The notes under the pieces were generated by a model. The model did not search any database. It was not told the DNA's origin and worked only from the letters and a program-made list of their open reading frames with translations. Below, piece by piece: positions 19,069 through 30,053 of a stretch of 64,000 nucleotides of DNA (position 1 is the stretch's first letter; each line of letters opens with the position of its first letter). The DNA is from Methylocystis sp. GTDB taxonomy: Bacteria > Pseudomonadota > Alphaproteobacteria > Rhizobiales > Beijerinckiaceae. The stretch covers positions 34,442 through 98,441 of the forward strand of contig JALHNQ010000006.1 of assembly GCA_022843405.1 (NCBI GenBank). The letters run 5' to 3'. The position numbers were made by a program, and so were the translations under genes.

Positions 19069-20609
19069 GCGTCGGCCTCGTCGGCGATGCGCAGGACGGC
19101 CTCGAGCGTCATAAGCGAGCGTCGCGCGAACGCGGCGTCGGGTTGCGGATAGTCCGCGCGGTAATGCGCGCCGCGGCTCTCGCGCCGCGCGAGCGCCGCC
19201 GCCGCGACGATGAGGCTCGTCGTCAGCATGTTATGCGCCTCGATGTCGCGCGTGTGCGACATCATCCGGCGGATCGACCGCACTGCGGCGGCCAGTCCCG
19301 CACCATTGCGGATGACGCCGACATGCGCGGACATCAGATCGCGCAACTCCTCGATCACGGCAAATTCGCGATCGCGCGGCGCCGGCTCGATTCGATCCGC
19401 CTGCGGCCGCCATTCGACGGGCGACAGCGGCGTCGCGCGCAGATCCGCCGCCACGCGCGCGCCGAACACGATCGCTTCGAGCAGAGAGTTCGACGCGAGC
19501 CGGTTCGCGCCGTGAACGCCGGTCGATGCGACTTCGCCGACGGCCCAAAGGCCGTCAACGCTCGTGCGTCCGTGCGCGTCGGTCCAGACGCCGCCCATGT
19601 GGTAATGCGCGGCGGGCGCGATCGGAATCAGTTCGCGCGAGGGATCGATCCCAGCGCGCATGCAGCTTCCGTAAACCGTGGGAAAGCGCGTGGCGAATTC
19701 GACTCCGACCGCCGAACGGGCGTCAAGGAAAGCGCCATTTCCTGCCACTATGCTGGCGAAGACTCCCCGCGCGACGATGTCGCGGGGCGCGAGTTCGCCG
19801 CTTGGATCGATGTCGAGCAAAAAGCGTCGGCCGTTGCGGTCGACGATCGCCGCGCCTTCGCCTCTCAGCGCTTCGGTCGCGAGCGGCGCGGGATCGGCGT
19901 CGATATCGATCGCGGTCGGGTGAAACTGAACGAATTCGGCGTCGGCGATCAGCGCGCCGGCCCGCGCCGCCATCGCGAGGCCGATTCCACGCGCCTCCAA
20001 GGGATTGGTCGTGACCCTGTACAGATGGCCGATTCCGCCCGTCGCGAGAATGAGCGCCGCGCAGGGCGTGTCGCGGGTCACGCCGGCGTTGTCGCGGGCG
20101 CGGACGCCGACGACGCGGCCGGCGCGCATCACGATTTCCTGCGCCGAATAGCCTTCGACGATGTGAATCGACGGGGTTCTGGCGACTTCCCTTGCGAGAA
20201 TCTCCATGATCGCCCGCCCGGCGACGTCGCCTTTGACGCGAACGATGCGCCGGGCCGAATGCGCCGCCTCCTTCGACGGCAGGAAGCCGCCGACGGCCGA
20301 CCGATCGAAGGGCGTTCCCATCGCCGCCAGGTCTTCGACGCGGGCGCGCGCTTCTCGCGCCATGCCGAGCGCGATGTCGCGCTCGACGATGCCGCCGCCC
20401 GCCGCCACCGTGTCGTTGGCGTGGCGTTCGGGCGTGTCGCCCTGTTCGACGGCGGCGGCGATGCCGCCCTGCGCCCAAAAGGAAGCGCCGCTGTAGCCGA
20501 TCGGCGTCGGCGCGAAGATCGCCACCGGCGTCGGCGCCAGTTTGAGCGCGCAAAACACGCCAGCGAGCCCACCGCCGACGATAATTATGGAAGGCAGATC
20601 CTCGCGCAT
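19065..20609 (-). CDS. nadB: L-aspartate oxidase
   Basis: [90 protein letters not shown]. Confidence 0.96.
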   Translation of the reverse strand: MREDLPSIIIVGGGLAGVFCALKLAPTPVAIFAPTPIGYSGASFWAQGGIAAAVEQGDTPERHANDTVAAGGGIVERDIALGMAREARARVEDLAAMGTPFDRSAVGGFLPSKEAAHSARRIVRVKGDVAGRAIMEILAREVARTPSIHIVEGYSAQEIVMRAGRVVGVRARDNAGVTRDTPCAALILATGGIGHLYRVTTNPLEARGIGLAMAARAGALIADAEFVQFHPTAIDIDADPAPLATEALRGEGAAIVDRNGRRFLLDIDPSGELAPRDIVARGVFASIVAGNGAFLDARSAVGVEFATRFPTVYGSCMRAGIDPSRELIPIAPAAHYHMGGVWTDAHGRTSVDGLWAVGEVASTGVHGANRLASNSLLEAIVFGARVAADLRATPLSPVEWRPQADRIEPAPRDREFAVIEELRDLMSAHVGVIRNGAGLAAAVRSIRRMMSHTRDIEAHNMLTTSLIVAAAALARRESRGAHYRADYPQPDAAFARRSLMTLEAVLRIADEADA

Positions 20610-20615
20610 CGACAG

Positions 20616-21236
20616 TCAGTCGACGGCGACGGCGGCGAGCCGCGCGAGAGCGGCGGATTCGCGGGCGATCGCGGCTTCGACGAGCTTGCGCGCGCGCGAA
20701 GGCAAGGGCAGGGCGAGCGCCGCCGCATGGCCCTTAGGCGACATTTTGCACAAGGTCTTTCTGAGAATGTCGACGAGCTTGTCGTCGGCGTAATCTCGAT
20801 GCTTTTCGAGAAAATCGTCGAAGTAATGCTCGAGAAAGACGATCACGGCGATGTTCTCGAGCGCCTGAGACTCTGGGTCTTTCTTGAGCTGTTCCTTGCG
20901 GATCAGCGCGCCGACATGGGCGATCGCCGGCGCGTCATAGTCATGCGCGCGCATGATGTCCCCGGCGAGACTGGCGTGATGGATTCGGCAGGCGCGTCGC
21001 CAGTCGTTATAACCGCGACGCCCTTCCTCATAGTTTGCGCGCTCCATCTCCCAGCGGCGCAAATGCTGCGCGCGCGTCGCGATCTTGAGGAGATCGGAGG
21101 CGTCGGGATAGAGCGCGGCGAGCCGCGCGCTCATGCGCTCGGCGTAGACCAGTTCGAAAGCGCGGCCCTCGATCCGGCGGGGATCGTCGGCATTGGCGGC
21201 GTCGATGGCCGCAATCGTCGCATCGAGCGCCGGCAT
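20616..21236 (-). CDS. DUF4202 family protein
   Basis: MPALDATIAAIDAANADDPRR...AQHLRRWEMERANYEEGRRGYNDWRRACRIHHASLAGDIM...RKEQLKKDPESQALENIAVIVFLEHYFDDF. Confidence 0.75.
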   Translation of the reverse strand: MPALDATIAAIDAANADDPRRIEGRAFELVYAERMSARLAALYPDASDLLKIATRAQHLRRWEMERANYEEGRRGYNDWRRACRIHHASLAGDIMRAHDYDAPAIAHVGALIRKEQLKKDPESQALENIAVIVFLEHYFDDFLEKHRDYADDKLVDILRKTLCKMSPKGHAAALALPLPSRARKLVEAAIARESAALARLAAVAVD

Positions 21237-21275
21237 GGTCCGCCCTGTTCAAGTGAGGCCGAAGCGGCCGGCAGT

Positions 21276-22376
21276 TTAGCCCAGATCGATCATACGCTGC
21301 ACGCTGCGGCGCGCGCGCTCGGCGACTGCGGGATCGACGGTTACTTCTTCCCGCAGGTAAAGCAGGCTGTCGAGGATTTTCGGCAGGGTGATCCGCTTCA
21401 TATGCGGGCAGAAGTTGCAGGGCCGCACGAATTCGACGTCCGGCGTTTCGGCGGCGACATTGTCGGCCATCGAGCATTCGGTGACGAGCAGCACGCGGGC
21501 CGGCTTTTTGCTGCGCACAAAATCGATCATCGCGGCGGTCGAACCGGCGAAGTCGGCGACCTCGACGACTTCGCGCGGACATTCCGGATGCGCCAGCACC
21601 TGCACGCCGGGATGATCGGCGCGATAATTTTCGATTTCTTCGGCGGTGAAGCGCTCATGCACCTCGCAGGCGCCATGCCAGGCGATGATTTTCACCTTGG
21701 TCTGCGCGGCAACGTTCTGCGCCAGATAGCGGTCCGGGACCATGATCACGCGATCGGCGCCGAGGCTCTCGACGACTTTGACCGCGTTCGACGAGGTGCA
21801 GCAGATGTCCACTTCCGCCTTCACGTCGGCCGAGGTGTTCACATAGGCGACGACGGGAACACCGGGATATTGCTTGCGCAAGGCGCGCACGTCGGCGCCG
21901 GTGATCGACTCCGCAAGCGAGCAGCCGGCTTTAAGGTCGGGCATGAGCACGAGCTTATCGGGATTAAGCAGCTTCGACGTTTCAGCCATGAAATGCACGC
22001 CGCCCTGGACGATGATCTCGGCGTCGGATTTCGCCGCGAGCTTGGCGAGCTGCAGGCTGTCGCCGATGTGATCGGCGACGCAATGGTAGATTTCCGGGGT
22101 CATGTAATTATGCGCGAGAATGGTGGCGTTGCGCACATGCTTGAGATCGTTGATCGCCTTCACATAAGGGGCGTGAAAAGGCCATTCGACGGGCGGAATG
22201 ACTCTCGCCACGCGTTCGTAAAGATGCGCGGTCGCGGCCTGCACCTCCGGAGTCCATTTCAGAACGGGGCGGGGCAGGGGCGGAAACTGGCCGCTCGGGC
22301 TAACGCCGAGGCCGCTTGCGGGAGGCTCGCGCGCGGGGCTCGACCCGCTGCGCACATCGCCGATCAGTTGAGTCAT
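21276..22376 (-). CDS. nadA: quinolinate synthase
   Basis: [78 protein letters not shown]. Confidence 0.97.
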   Translation of the reverse strand: MTQLIGDVRSGSSPAREPPASGLGVSPSGQFPPLPRPVLKWTPEVQAATAHLYERVARVIPPVEWPFHAPYVKAINDLKHVRNATILAHNYMTPEIYHCVADHIGDSLQLAKLAAKSDAEIIVQGGVHFMAETSKLLNPDKLVLMPDLKAGCSLAESITGADVRALRKQYPGVPVVAYVNTSADVKAEVDICCTSSNAVKVVESLGADRVIMVPDRYLAQNVAAQTKVKIIAWHGACEVHERFTAEEIENYRADHPGVQVLAHPECPREVVEVADFAGSTAAMIDFVRSKKPARVLLVTECSMADNVAAETPDVEFVRPCNFCPHMKRITLPKILDSLLYLREEVTVDPAVAERARRSVQRMIDLG

Positions 22377-22388
22377 CGTTTACGCCTC

Positions 22389-22417
22389 CTACTTATACTC
22401 AAAGTGAGTATAAGTAG
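22389..22417. promoter_or_regulatory. perfect 13-3-13 palindrome upstream of nadA, candidate repressor operator
   Basis: CTACTTATACTCA-aag-TGAGTATAAGTAG, 12 nt upstream of the nadA start codon. Confidence 0.75.
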
Positions 22418-22617
22418 ACCCCATAAAATCTCCGAGGCGGGTTCCCGCTCGGAGCGCTCAAGCGTTACAGACTAAGCCGCAGGATGCGAACTCGCAACCG
22501 TCGTTTACGCTGACATGTGCTCGGCGCGAGCATATGTCAAGGAAGCGATCCGCGATCGACGACTTCAGCGCGGCGACGGGCGCTTCCGGCGCTGGGCAAA
22601 GCTGCTATAGACGGCGC

Positions 22618-23568
22618 ATGCAAACTGGGACGACGCAGGCTTCTTTCCCGCACCGGCACCTTCTCGGCATTGAAGGACTGTCTCGTCCCGACATTGAGAC
22701 TCTCCTCGACATGGCCGAGGAGGCGGTCGAAGTGTCCCGGCGCGTCGACAAGAAGCGCTCGAATTTGCGCGGGCGAACGCTCATCAATCTGTTTTACGAG
22801 CCCTCGACCCGCACGCAGGCGTCCTTCGAGATCGCCGGCAAGCGCCTGGGCGCTGATGTGATGAACATGTCGGTCGCGCGTTCCTCGGAAACGAAAGGCG
22901 AGACGCTGATCGACACGGCGGTGACGCTCAACGCGATGCGGCCGGACATCATTGTGGTCCGCCATGCGCACGCCGGGGCGGCACTCCTTCTGGCGCGGAA
23001 GGTCGACTGTTCCGTGGTCAACGCCGGCGACGGCGCGCATGAACACCCGACCCAGGCGCTGCTCGACGCGCTGACGATCAGGCGCAACAAGGGGCGCATC
23101 GAAGGGCTGACGGTGGCGATCTGCGGCGACATTCTTCATTCCCGCGTCGCGCGGTCGAATATTCTGCTGCTCGGCGCGCTCGGCGCCGTCGTGCGCGTCG
23201 TCGGCCCCTCTACGCTGGCGCCCGACAGTCTTTCGCGGCTGGGCGTCGAGGTGTTTCACGACATGCGGCGTGGGCTCGTGGACGCCGACATTGTCATGAT
23301 GCTGCGGCTTCAACGCGAACGCATGGCGGGCTCGCTGACTCCGAGCGCCCGCGAATATTTCCATTTCTTCGGGCTGGATGAGGAGAAGCTCGCCTGCGCC
23401 GCGCCCGATGCGCTGGTGATGCATCCGGGGCCGATGAACCGCGGCGTCGAGATCGACTCGGCCGTCGCCGACAGCGCCCGCTCGCTCATTCGGGAGCAGG
23501 TCGAGATGGGCGTTGCGGTGCGTATGGCGGTGCTCGAAGCGCTCGCGCAACATCTGCCGAATGTGTAA
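22618..23568 (+). CDS. pyrB: aspartate carbamoyltransferase catalytic subunit
   Basis: [60 protein letters not shown]. Confidence 0.97.
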   Translation: MQTGTTQASFPHRHLLGIEGLSRPDIETLLDMAEEAVEVSRRVDKKRSNLRGRTLINLFYEPSTRTQASFEIAGKRLGADVMNMSVARSSETKGETLIDTAVTLNAMRPDIIVVRHAHAGAALLLARKVDCSVVNAGDGAHEHPTQALLDALTIRRNKGRIEGLTVAICGDILHSRVARSNILLLGALGAVVRVVGPSTLAPDSLSRLGVEVFHDMRRGLVDADIVMMLRLQRERMAGSLTPSAREYFHFFGLDEEKLACAAPDALVMHPGPMNRGVEIDSAVADSARSLIREQVEMGVAVRMAVLEALAQHLPNV

Positions 23569-23603
23569 GCTTTGCCAAAAATCAATGACGCCAGGGGAGT
23601 AAG

Positions 23604-24017
23604 ATGGTTAAGCTCGTCCGCTTCGTAGGACTCGTCATACAGTCAATCCTCATCCAGTTCTTGCACTTTTTCGGGCTTGTCGCGTTTCTCCTCGCGGCGG
23701 CGCTCGGCTATTTCCGCTTGCCGTCCTGGCTCGTGCCGATTGTCGGCATTATCTGCGGCGTCATCGCCGATAAATTCATCGATCAAAGCGAAGTGGTCAG
23801 CATTCTCGAGAAGGCGGCGTCGGCGAATATGCGTGGCGGCTTCTTGGTGATCGTCTACATCGTGATCGTCGCGGTCGGCTATGTCGCCGGCGGCTATTCG
23901 CGACAGTGGCTGCTTCAACGTAAGCTCGCTCAGGCGGCGCCGGCCCCGGCGCCAAAGCCCAGCCCCGAGCCGAAGCCGCAGCAAAAGCGCAACAGACGCG
24001 GATCGTCGAAAGCCTGA
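23604..24017 (+). CDS. hypothetical membrane protein with Ala/Pro/Lys-rich cytoplasmic tail
   Basis: TM-rich ORF ending APAPAPKPSPEPKPQQKRNRRGSSKA. Confidence 0.5.
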   Translation: MVKLVRFVGLVIQSILIQFLHFFGLVAFLLAAALGYFRLPSWLVPIVGIICGVIADKFIDQSEVVSILEKAASANMRGGFLVIVYIVIVAVGYVAGGYSRQWLLQRKLAQAAPAPAPKPSPEPKPQQKRNRRGSSKA

Positions 24018-24051
24018 AAGAATGCGCAGGCGCTGGCGCGGCGCCGGCGCC

Positions 24052-25035
24052 TCACAGCCCCTCGAAGAGCGCCGTCGAGAGATAGCGCTCGGCGAAGGAG
24101 GGGATGATGATGACGATATTCTTGCCGGCGGCCTCGGGGCGGCTCGCGATTTCCAGCGCGGCGGCGACCGCGGCGCCGGATGAGATGCCGACCGGAATGC
24201 CCTCAATCCGCGCAAGCAGGCGCGCCGTTTCGAAGGCCGTCTGATTGCCGATGGTGACGATCTCGTCGATGATTCCGCGATCGAGAATCGGCGGCACGAA
24301 GCCGGCGCCGATGCCCTGTATCTTGTGCGGACCGGGCGGCCGTCCCGAGAGCACCGCCGAATCTTCCGGCTCCACGGCGACGATGCGCACGCTGGGCCGG
24401 CGCGCCTTCAGCGCCTGGCCGACGCCGGTGATCGTGCCGCCGGTGCCGACGCCGGAAACGAAATAGTCGACTTCGCCATTGGTGTCGTTCCAGATTTCCT
24501 CCGCCGTCGTGGCGCGGTGAATTTCAGGATTGGCGGGATTCTCGAACTGCTGGGGGATGACCGCGTCGGGATTTTCGGCGGCAAGTTCGCTGGCCTTGGC
24601 CAGCGCGCCCTTCATGCCCTGCGAGGCTGGGGTGAGCACCAGTTCGGCGCCGAGCAGCGCGAGCATCTTGCGCCGCTCAAGCGACATCGACTCGGGCATG
24701 ACGAGAATGAGTCGATAGCCGCGCGCCGCCGCGACGAAGGCGAGGGCGATTCCGGTGTTGCCCGACGTCGGTTCGATCAATACCGATTTGCCCGGCGTGA
24801 TCCGGCCGCTGTTCTCGAGCGACTCGATCATGCTGACGCCGATACGATCCTTCACGCTCGCGATCGGATTGAAGAATTCGAGCTTGGCGAGGAGATTCGC
24901 CTCCAAGCCGCGCTCTCGCGCCAGCCGGTCGAGCCGAACCAGCGGCGTATCGCCGATCGTCTGGGTGATCGAATCATAGATTCGGCCTCGGCCGGGTTTC
25001 GTCGGCGGGGTGAACTTTGGCGCAGTCTGCAACAT
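24052..25035 (-). CDS. cysK: cysteine synthase A
   Basis: [68 protein letters not shown]. Confidence 0.96.
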   Translation of the reverse strand: MLQTAPKFTPPTKPGRGRIYDSITQTIGDTPLVRLDRLARERGLEANLLAKLEFFNPIASVKDRIGVSMIESLENSGRITPGKSVLIEPTSGNTGIALAFVAAARGYRLILVMPESMSLERRKMLALLGAELVLTPASQGMKGALAKASELAAENPDAVIPQQFENPANPEIHRATTAEEIWNDTNGEVDYFVSGVGTGGTITGVGQALKARRPSVRIVAVEPEDSAVLSGRPPGPHKIQGIGAGFVPPILDRGIIDEIVTIGNQTAFETARLLARIEGIPVGISSGAAVAAALEIASRPEAAGKNIVIIIPSFAERYLSTALFEGL

Positions 25036-25060
25036 GAGGCGCTCCTGAGCGAATTCGTGA

Positions 25061-25864
25061 CTAGATGGAGAGTTTGATTCCGACGAGCGCCATGACGCTG
25101 GCCAGCGCCGGGCGCAAAAAGCGATCCGGAACGCGCGCGGCGAAATGCGCGCCAATGGCGATGCCCGGGATCGAGCCCACCAGCAGCGAGAGCAGCAGCA
25201 GCCAGTCGACGCCGCCCATCAGCCAATGCCCGAAGCCGGCGATCAGCGTCAGCGGCACGGCATGGGCGATGTCCGAGCCGACGAGACGCGCGGTCGGCGT
25301 ATGCGAATAGAGCGCCAGCAGCACGGTCATGCCGATCGCGCCGGCGCCGACCGAGGAAATCGAAACCAGAACCCCGAGAAAGGCGCCGAGAGTCGCCGTC
25401 AGCCAGAGCAGGCGCCTGTCGCTCATCGCGCCGGTGTGTCTGGCGATATGATCGAGCAGCCAGCGCCGAAAGAGGATGGAGCAGGCGGTGAGAATGAGGG
25501 CGAATCCCAGCGCCGAGGTGATCAGTCCATTGGCCGCGTGACCGCTCGACTTGCCAAGCCAGGAGAGGAGAAAAAGGCTCGCGACGGTCGCGGGCACGCT
25601 GCCATAGGCCAGCCGGCGGGTGATGCGCCAATCGACAGTGCCATGCAGGGCGTGAACGACCGTGCCGTTGGTCTTGGTGATGGCGGCGTAGAGCAGGTCG
25701 GTGCCGACGGCTGTCGACGGCGCGACGCCAAACATGAGCACCAGAATCGGCGTCATCAGCGAGCCGCCGCCGACGCCGGTGAACCCCACAAGCGCGCCAA
25801 CCGCGAAACCGGAAATGGAATAGAGCGGATTGATTGCGCCTAAAGCGTCGAAAATTGCCGGCAT
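25061..25864 (-). CDS. TauE/SafE family sulfite/sulfur-compound exporter-like permease
   Basis: [49 protein letters not shown]. Confidence 0.88.
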   Translation of the reverse strand: MPAIFDALGAINPLYSISGFAVGALVGFTGVGGGSLMTPILVLMFGVAPSTAVGTDLLYAAITKTNGTVVHALHGTVDWRITRRLAYGSVPATVASLFLLSWLGKSSGHAANGLITSALGFALILTACSILFRRWLLDHIARHTGAMSDRRLLWLTATLGAFLGVLVSISSVGAGAIGMTVLLALYSHTPTARLVGSDIAHAVPLTLIAGFGHWLMGGVDWLLLLSLLVGSIPGIAIGAHFAARVPDRFLRPALASVMALVGIKLSI

Positions 25865-26033
25865 TTGCCCTTTTCCTGCCGAAGCCCCATTTATACTCTA
25901 TAAAGTGGGTCGACTTTGTCAATTCGAGCTGTTTGCCTGTTCCTCACAATTATAGAAAATCTGCAGACTTGCCATAGAATGCCGGCGAAGCAGCGAGTCC
26001 ACGCGATTGGCGCCGACCCTAAGGTTTAGAGGA

Positions 26034-26492
26034 ATGCTGACGAAAAAAGCCAAATATGGCCTCAAGGCGATGGTGCACCTCGCCGGCGTGCGGCCGGGAG
26101 AGACCGCTCTGGTCGCGGATATCGCCGCCTCGAACCAAATTCCAAAAAAGTTTCTCGACGCAATTTTGGGCGAGCTGCGGAACGCGGGCTTCGTGCATTC
26201 CAAAAAGGGCAAGGGCGGCGGCTATATGCTGGCGCGCCCGCCCGAGGATATCGGCGTCGGCAATATTGTGCGCGCGCTCGATGGGCCGCTGGCGCCCATC
26301 CAATGCGCGAGCAAGACTGTTTATCGTCGTTGCGACGACTGCGTCGATGAGACGCGGTGCGCGGTGCGTCTCGTGATGCTGCGCGCGCGCGATGCCATCG
26401 CCGAGGTTCTCGACAAGACGTCGCTCGAACAAATGCGCCGAATGGCGGCTGGCGACGACAGTGTCCGTCTGCTCGTCGGCGCGGCGTTGTGA
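26034..26492 (+). CDS. Rrf2 family transcriptional regulator
   Basis: MLTKKAKYGLKAMVHLA, IPKKFLDAILGELRNAGFVHSKKGKGGGYMLARPPEDIGVGNIVRALDGPLAPIQCAS; three Cys in CDDCVDETRC. Confidence 0.92.
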   Translation: MLTKKAKYGLKAMVHLAGVRPGETALVADIAASNQIPKKFLDAILGELRNAGFVHSKKGKGGGYMLARPPEDIGVGNIVRALDGPLAPIQCASKTVYRRCDDCVDETRCAVRLVMLRARDAIAEVLDKTSLEQMRRMAAGDDSVRLLVGAAL

Positions 26493-26597
26493 GCCGCTAG
26501 CCATGGACATGTCGCGAGACGGCGCCTATAAAGCGCCGGCGGCGTTTCCTGCGCTGCAGCATCTCCCTTGAGGGGCCGGCCCGTGGCCGGAATTCGA

Positions 26598-27302
26598 ATG
26601 TTGGACGTGGTGGCGCGAGTGGCGAAGACTGGCGAGACGACGGCGACGCTTCGGCACACCATGGTTGAGCGTCAGCTCCGTCCTTTCGACGTCACGGATG
26701 TCCCCTTGCTTGAGCGCTTTTTGAGCGTTCCGCGCGAAATGTTCCTTCCAGATTCGCTCGCGCCGCTCGCCTATTCGGATCTCGCGGTCACCGTGAGGCC
26801 GGCCGGCGGACGCAGCCGCGGTCTACTGCCGCCGCTCGTTCTGGCGCGAATGCTTCAGGCTGCGGAGGTCAAAACGACCGACAAGGTGCTCGATATCGGC
26901 GGCGCCGGCTATGCCGCGGCGCTGCTCGCCGGACTTGCCGAGAATATCGTCGCGCTCGAATGCGATCCCGGACTTTTTGAGCGCGCCCGGGCGGGGCTCG
27001 ACGCGCTGGGCTGCAAGAACGTGCAGTTGGAGCTGGGGCCGCTGGAAGAGGGCTGCCGCGGCGCTGCGCCTTATGACGTCATTATCGTCGAGGGCCATGC
27101 CCGGGCGGGCCTTGACGCCTTGTTCGAGCAGCTGACGCCCAATGGACGCTTGCTGGCGATCGTCACCCCGGACCCGCGCGGCGGCCAGCAAGCCGTACGT
27201 TTCGAGCGTCACGCCGGTCGCGCCGCGGGAGATCGGCCGCTGTTCTCGGCCAGCGCTCCAATTCTCGAAGGATTCGCTCAGGCTCCCGGATTCAGTCTGT
27301 AG
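26598..27302 (+). CDS. protein-L-isoaspartate O-methyltransferase family protein
   Basis: TMVERQLRPFDVTDVPLLERFLSVPREMFLPDSLAPLAYSD; VLDIGGAGYAAALLAGLA. Confidence 0.85.
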   Translation: MLDVVARVAKTGETTATLRHTMVERQLRPFDVTDVPLLERFLSVPREMFLPDSLAPLAYSDLAVTVRPAGGRSRGLLPPLVLARMLQAAEVKTTDKVLDIGGAGYAAALLAGLAENIVALECDPGLFERARAGLDALGCKNVQLELGPLEEGCRGAAPYDVIIVEGHARAGLDALFEQLTPNGRLLAIVTPDPRGGQQAVRFERHAGRAAGDRPLFSASAPILEGFAQAPGFSL

Positions 27303-27402
27303 CGCCGCCAATTCGCCCAAATCATAATTAGCGTTGCGTTCGGCGTTCATCGTTGCGACTCACCAGCCGCAGAGCGGCCGGCGCGAGGTTAGGTTGGAAA
27401 AA

Positions 27403-28872
27403 ATGACGACTGACGGGCATGGCTTCGGAGGGCGGCGATCAGCCAACTTCTTGACCTGCGCGTCCGCCCTGTTGGTGCTTGCGTTTATCTGCGTTTCGCC
27501 CGACCGCGCTTCGGCCGAAAGCCTGATGTCGGCTCTGGCGCGCGCCTATTACGGCAATCCCGACCTCAACCAGAGCCGCGCCAATGTTCGAGTGCGGGAC
27601 GAAGACGCGCCGAAAGCCAAGGCGGGCCTCCGGCCGAAGGCGAGCATCACGGCTCAGTATGGCACGCAATATGCCGCCATCAAGATTCCGTTCGGCGGAA
27701 GCGCCAGCCAGCAGGCCGGCGCCGCATCGGGCGCCAGCGGCGATTTCGAAGATACGTATGTGGGCTATCCACGCGGTGCGACGCTCAACCTGTCGCAGAC
27801 GCTGTTCGACGGCTTTCGGACCGAAAATTCCGTGCGTCAGGCGGAATCCGGCGTGTTCGCGGCGCGATCGACAATGCGGCTGACCGAGCAGGCGACCCTG
27901 CAGAACGGCGCAACCGCCTATATGAATGTGCTGCGCGATACGGCGGTCGTGTCCCTGCGCAGGAACAACATTACGGTGCTCGAAGAGCAGCTCAAGCAGA
28001 CGCGCGACCGTTTCCAGGTCGGCGAGGTGACCCGAACCGACGTCGCCCAGGCGGAAGCCTCGGTCGCTTTGGCCCGTTCGGAATTTTACGCCGCGCAGGC
28101 GCAGCTCAAGAACAGCATGGCGAATTATCGCCAGATCATCGGCGTCGAGCCGAAGCGTCTGGAGCCTGGGCGCAGCCTCGAGCCTTTGCTCCCGAAGTCG
28201 CTGGAAGCGGCGATTTCGATCGCTCTGGTGGAGCATCCCGGCGTGACGGCGGCGCTGCATCAGGTCGACGCCGCCTCACTTGCGGTCAAGGTCGCGGAAG
28301 CGGCATTAATGCCCAATCTCTCGGTCAATACCCAGGTTTCGAATCAATATGATTCCTTCCTGGGCCTGCCGGGCTCCAGGCAGTTCACCGCTTCGGCAAT
28401 CGGACAGTTGAACGTGCCGCTCTATCAGGGCGGCGCGGAATACGCCTCGATCCGGCAGGCGAAAGAGCAGCTTGGGCAGGCGAGGCTCAACGCGGACGTT
28501 CAACGCGACAGCGTGCGCGCCAGCGTCGTTTCGAGCTACGGACTCCTCGAGACCGCGAAAGCGTCGATCATCTCCGGCCAGGCGGCGGTCAAAGCCGCTG
28601 AGACGGCGCTCGCCGGCGTGCGTGAAGAGGCCAAGGTCGGGCAGCGCACGACCCTCGACGTATTGAATGCGCAGCAGGCGCTTCTGAACGCGAGAGTCAA
28701 TCTCATCGTCTCTCAGCGCGATCGCGTCGTCGCCTCATATGCCGCATTGGGCTCGATCGGTCGCTTGTCGGCGCGCGAACTCGACCTCGCCGTCGCGCTC
28801 TATGATCCGGGCGTCCATCTCGATCAGGTGCAGGAGAAGTGGATCGGTATCGACACGCCCGACGGCCGATAA
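27403..28872 (+). CDS. TolC family outer membrane channel protein
   Basis: SLMSALARAYYGNPDLNQSRANVRVRDEDAPKAKAGLRP; repeat structure; GQRTTLDVLNAQQALLNARVNL. Confidence 0.93.
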   Translation: MTTDGHGFGGRRSANFLTCASALLVLAFICVSPDRASAESLMSALARAYYGNPDLNQSRANVRVRDEDAPKAKAGLRPKASITAQYGTQYAAIKIPFGGSASQQAGAASGASGDFEDTYVGYPRGATLNLSQTLFDGFRTENSVRQAESGVFAARSTMRLTEQATLQNGATAYMNVLRDTAVVSLRRNNITVLEEQLKQTRDRFQVGEVTRTDVAQAEASVALARSEFYAAQAQLKNSMANYRQIIGVEPKRLEPGRSLEPLLPKSLEAAISIALVEHPGVTAALHQVDAASLAVKVAEAALMPNLSVNTQVSNQYDSFLGLPGSRQFTASAIGQLNVPLYQGGAEYASIRQAKEQLGQARLNADVQRDSVRASVVSSYGLLETAKASIISGQAAVKAAETALAGVREEAKVGQRTTLDVLNAQQALLNARVNLIVSQRDRVVASYAALGSIGRLSARELDLAVALYDPGVHLDQVQEKWIGIDTPDGR

Positions 28873-29010
28873 GAATTTCGCGAATGCGGGTGACATCATA
28901 ACGCGAAAAGTGTCGAATTCATTCGGGCCGAGTTGATTCGTCGTTTTGGCGCAATCGGAGATCCGGTCACCCTCATGCGCGGAGCTTTCCGCGCACAGCG
29001 GCAGAATTCC

Positions 29011-29688
29011 ATGAGCGCAGCGAACGCCTCCGCATCTTCGCACTCGTTTCAGGACGAAGCGCGTGCGAACGAGCCGTCAATGGAGGAAATTCTTACTTCG
29101 ATCCGTCGCATTATCGCCGACGACGAGGGCATGCCGGGCGTGCGTCGTGACGTCCGCCGCCCACGCGCCGACATTGACGTAACGCCGGCGGCGCGCAGCG
29201 CCTATCCGGCACCCGTGCTTGAGCGCTTTCAGGACGAGCCGCCGCTGTCGCCCGCCGATGTTTCTCGCGGCGAGCGCGAAGCGGCAGCAGCGCTTCGGCT
29301 GTCAAATGACGCGGTCGGCGCGAGACCGGAGCGCGAGGAGGATTCGCCGCAAGCTAGGGAGCTGTCGGAAGGTGAAAGCGTGACCGAACAAGAAAATCTC
29401 GGCGTAAGCATCGCCGACTCGGCGTCCGGCCAGGACAGGCCGCTGCTGTCGCCCGAATCAGCCGCGACGGTCGCCTCTGGGTTTCAGGCCCTCGCCGCAG
29501 GCGTGGCGTTCAGCGAAAGCGACATTCTCGACCGATGTGCGCAAGACATGCTGCGGCCGATGGTCGAGAACTGGCTCAACGAGAATCTGCCGTCGCTCGT
29601 GGAGCGGCTCGTGCGCGGCGAAATTGAACGCATCACGCGGGCGGGAAGCCGCATCTCGGCCTCAGCCGCGAAATCGACTCAGCCTTAA
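29011..29688 (+). CDS. DUF2497 / PopZ-like polar organizing protein
   Basis: EPSMEEILTSIRRIIADDE N-terminus and MLRPMVENWLNENLPSLVERLVRGEIERI C-terminus, downstream of tolC as usual in Rhizobiales. Confidence 0.88.
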   Translation: MSAANASASSHSFQDEARANEPSMEEILTSIRRIIADDEGMPGVRRDVRRPRADIDVTPAARSAYPAPVLERFQDEPPLSPADVSRGEREAAAALRLSNDAVGARPEREEDSPQARELSEGESVTEQENLGVSIADSASGQDRPLLSPESAATVASGFQALAAGVAFSESDILDRCAQDMLRPMVENWLNENLPSLVERLVRGEIERITRAGSRISASAAKSTQP

Positions 29689-29723
29689 CGGCGCATAAAC
29701 GCGTGACAGATAGGGTGGCGGTC

Positions 29724-30053
29724 ATGCATCGCCTTAGAGTTCTCGTTCGCGCGCTTGTGCTTCCGCTCAGCCTCTACACAGTGGCGGGCGTCACGGCGGC
29801 CTATTTCGTCTGGCATGGCGTCAACGGCCAGCGCGGGCTGAAGACCGGCGAAGAATATGAGCAGAAGCTCGAGCAGTTGCGTCTGGAGCGCAATATTCTC
29901 AAGCTTCAACGCATGCTTTGGGAAAGCCGTCTCGCGCTCATCAAAGGCCAGTCGGTCGACGCCGACATTCTGGATGAAGAGACCCGCAAGCGGCTTGGAC
30001 GCGCCCACAAGAACGACGTCGTAATATTTTTGCCGGCTTCGAGCGCGCTCTAG
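29724..30053 (+). CDS. FtsB/DivIC-like septum formation initiator
   Basis: single TM plus coiled coil: GEEYEQKLEQLRLERNILKLQRMLWESRLALIKGQSVDADILDEETRKRLG; stop TAG lies in the repeat terminus. Confidence 0.8.
   Translation: MHRLRVLVRALVLPLSLYTVAGVTAAYFVWHGVNGQRGLKTGEEYEQKLEQLRLERNILKLQRMLWESRLALIKGQSVDADILDEETRKRLGRAHKNDVVIFLPASSAL

Noticed and set aside
19143-22475. 1110-aa + strand ORF opposite the nad operon
   Set aside because: Arg/Asp/His/Gly-rich shadow frame caused by high GC; the - strand encodes clear nadC, nadB, DUF4202 and nadA
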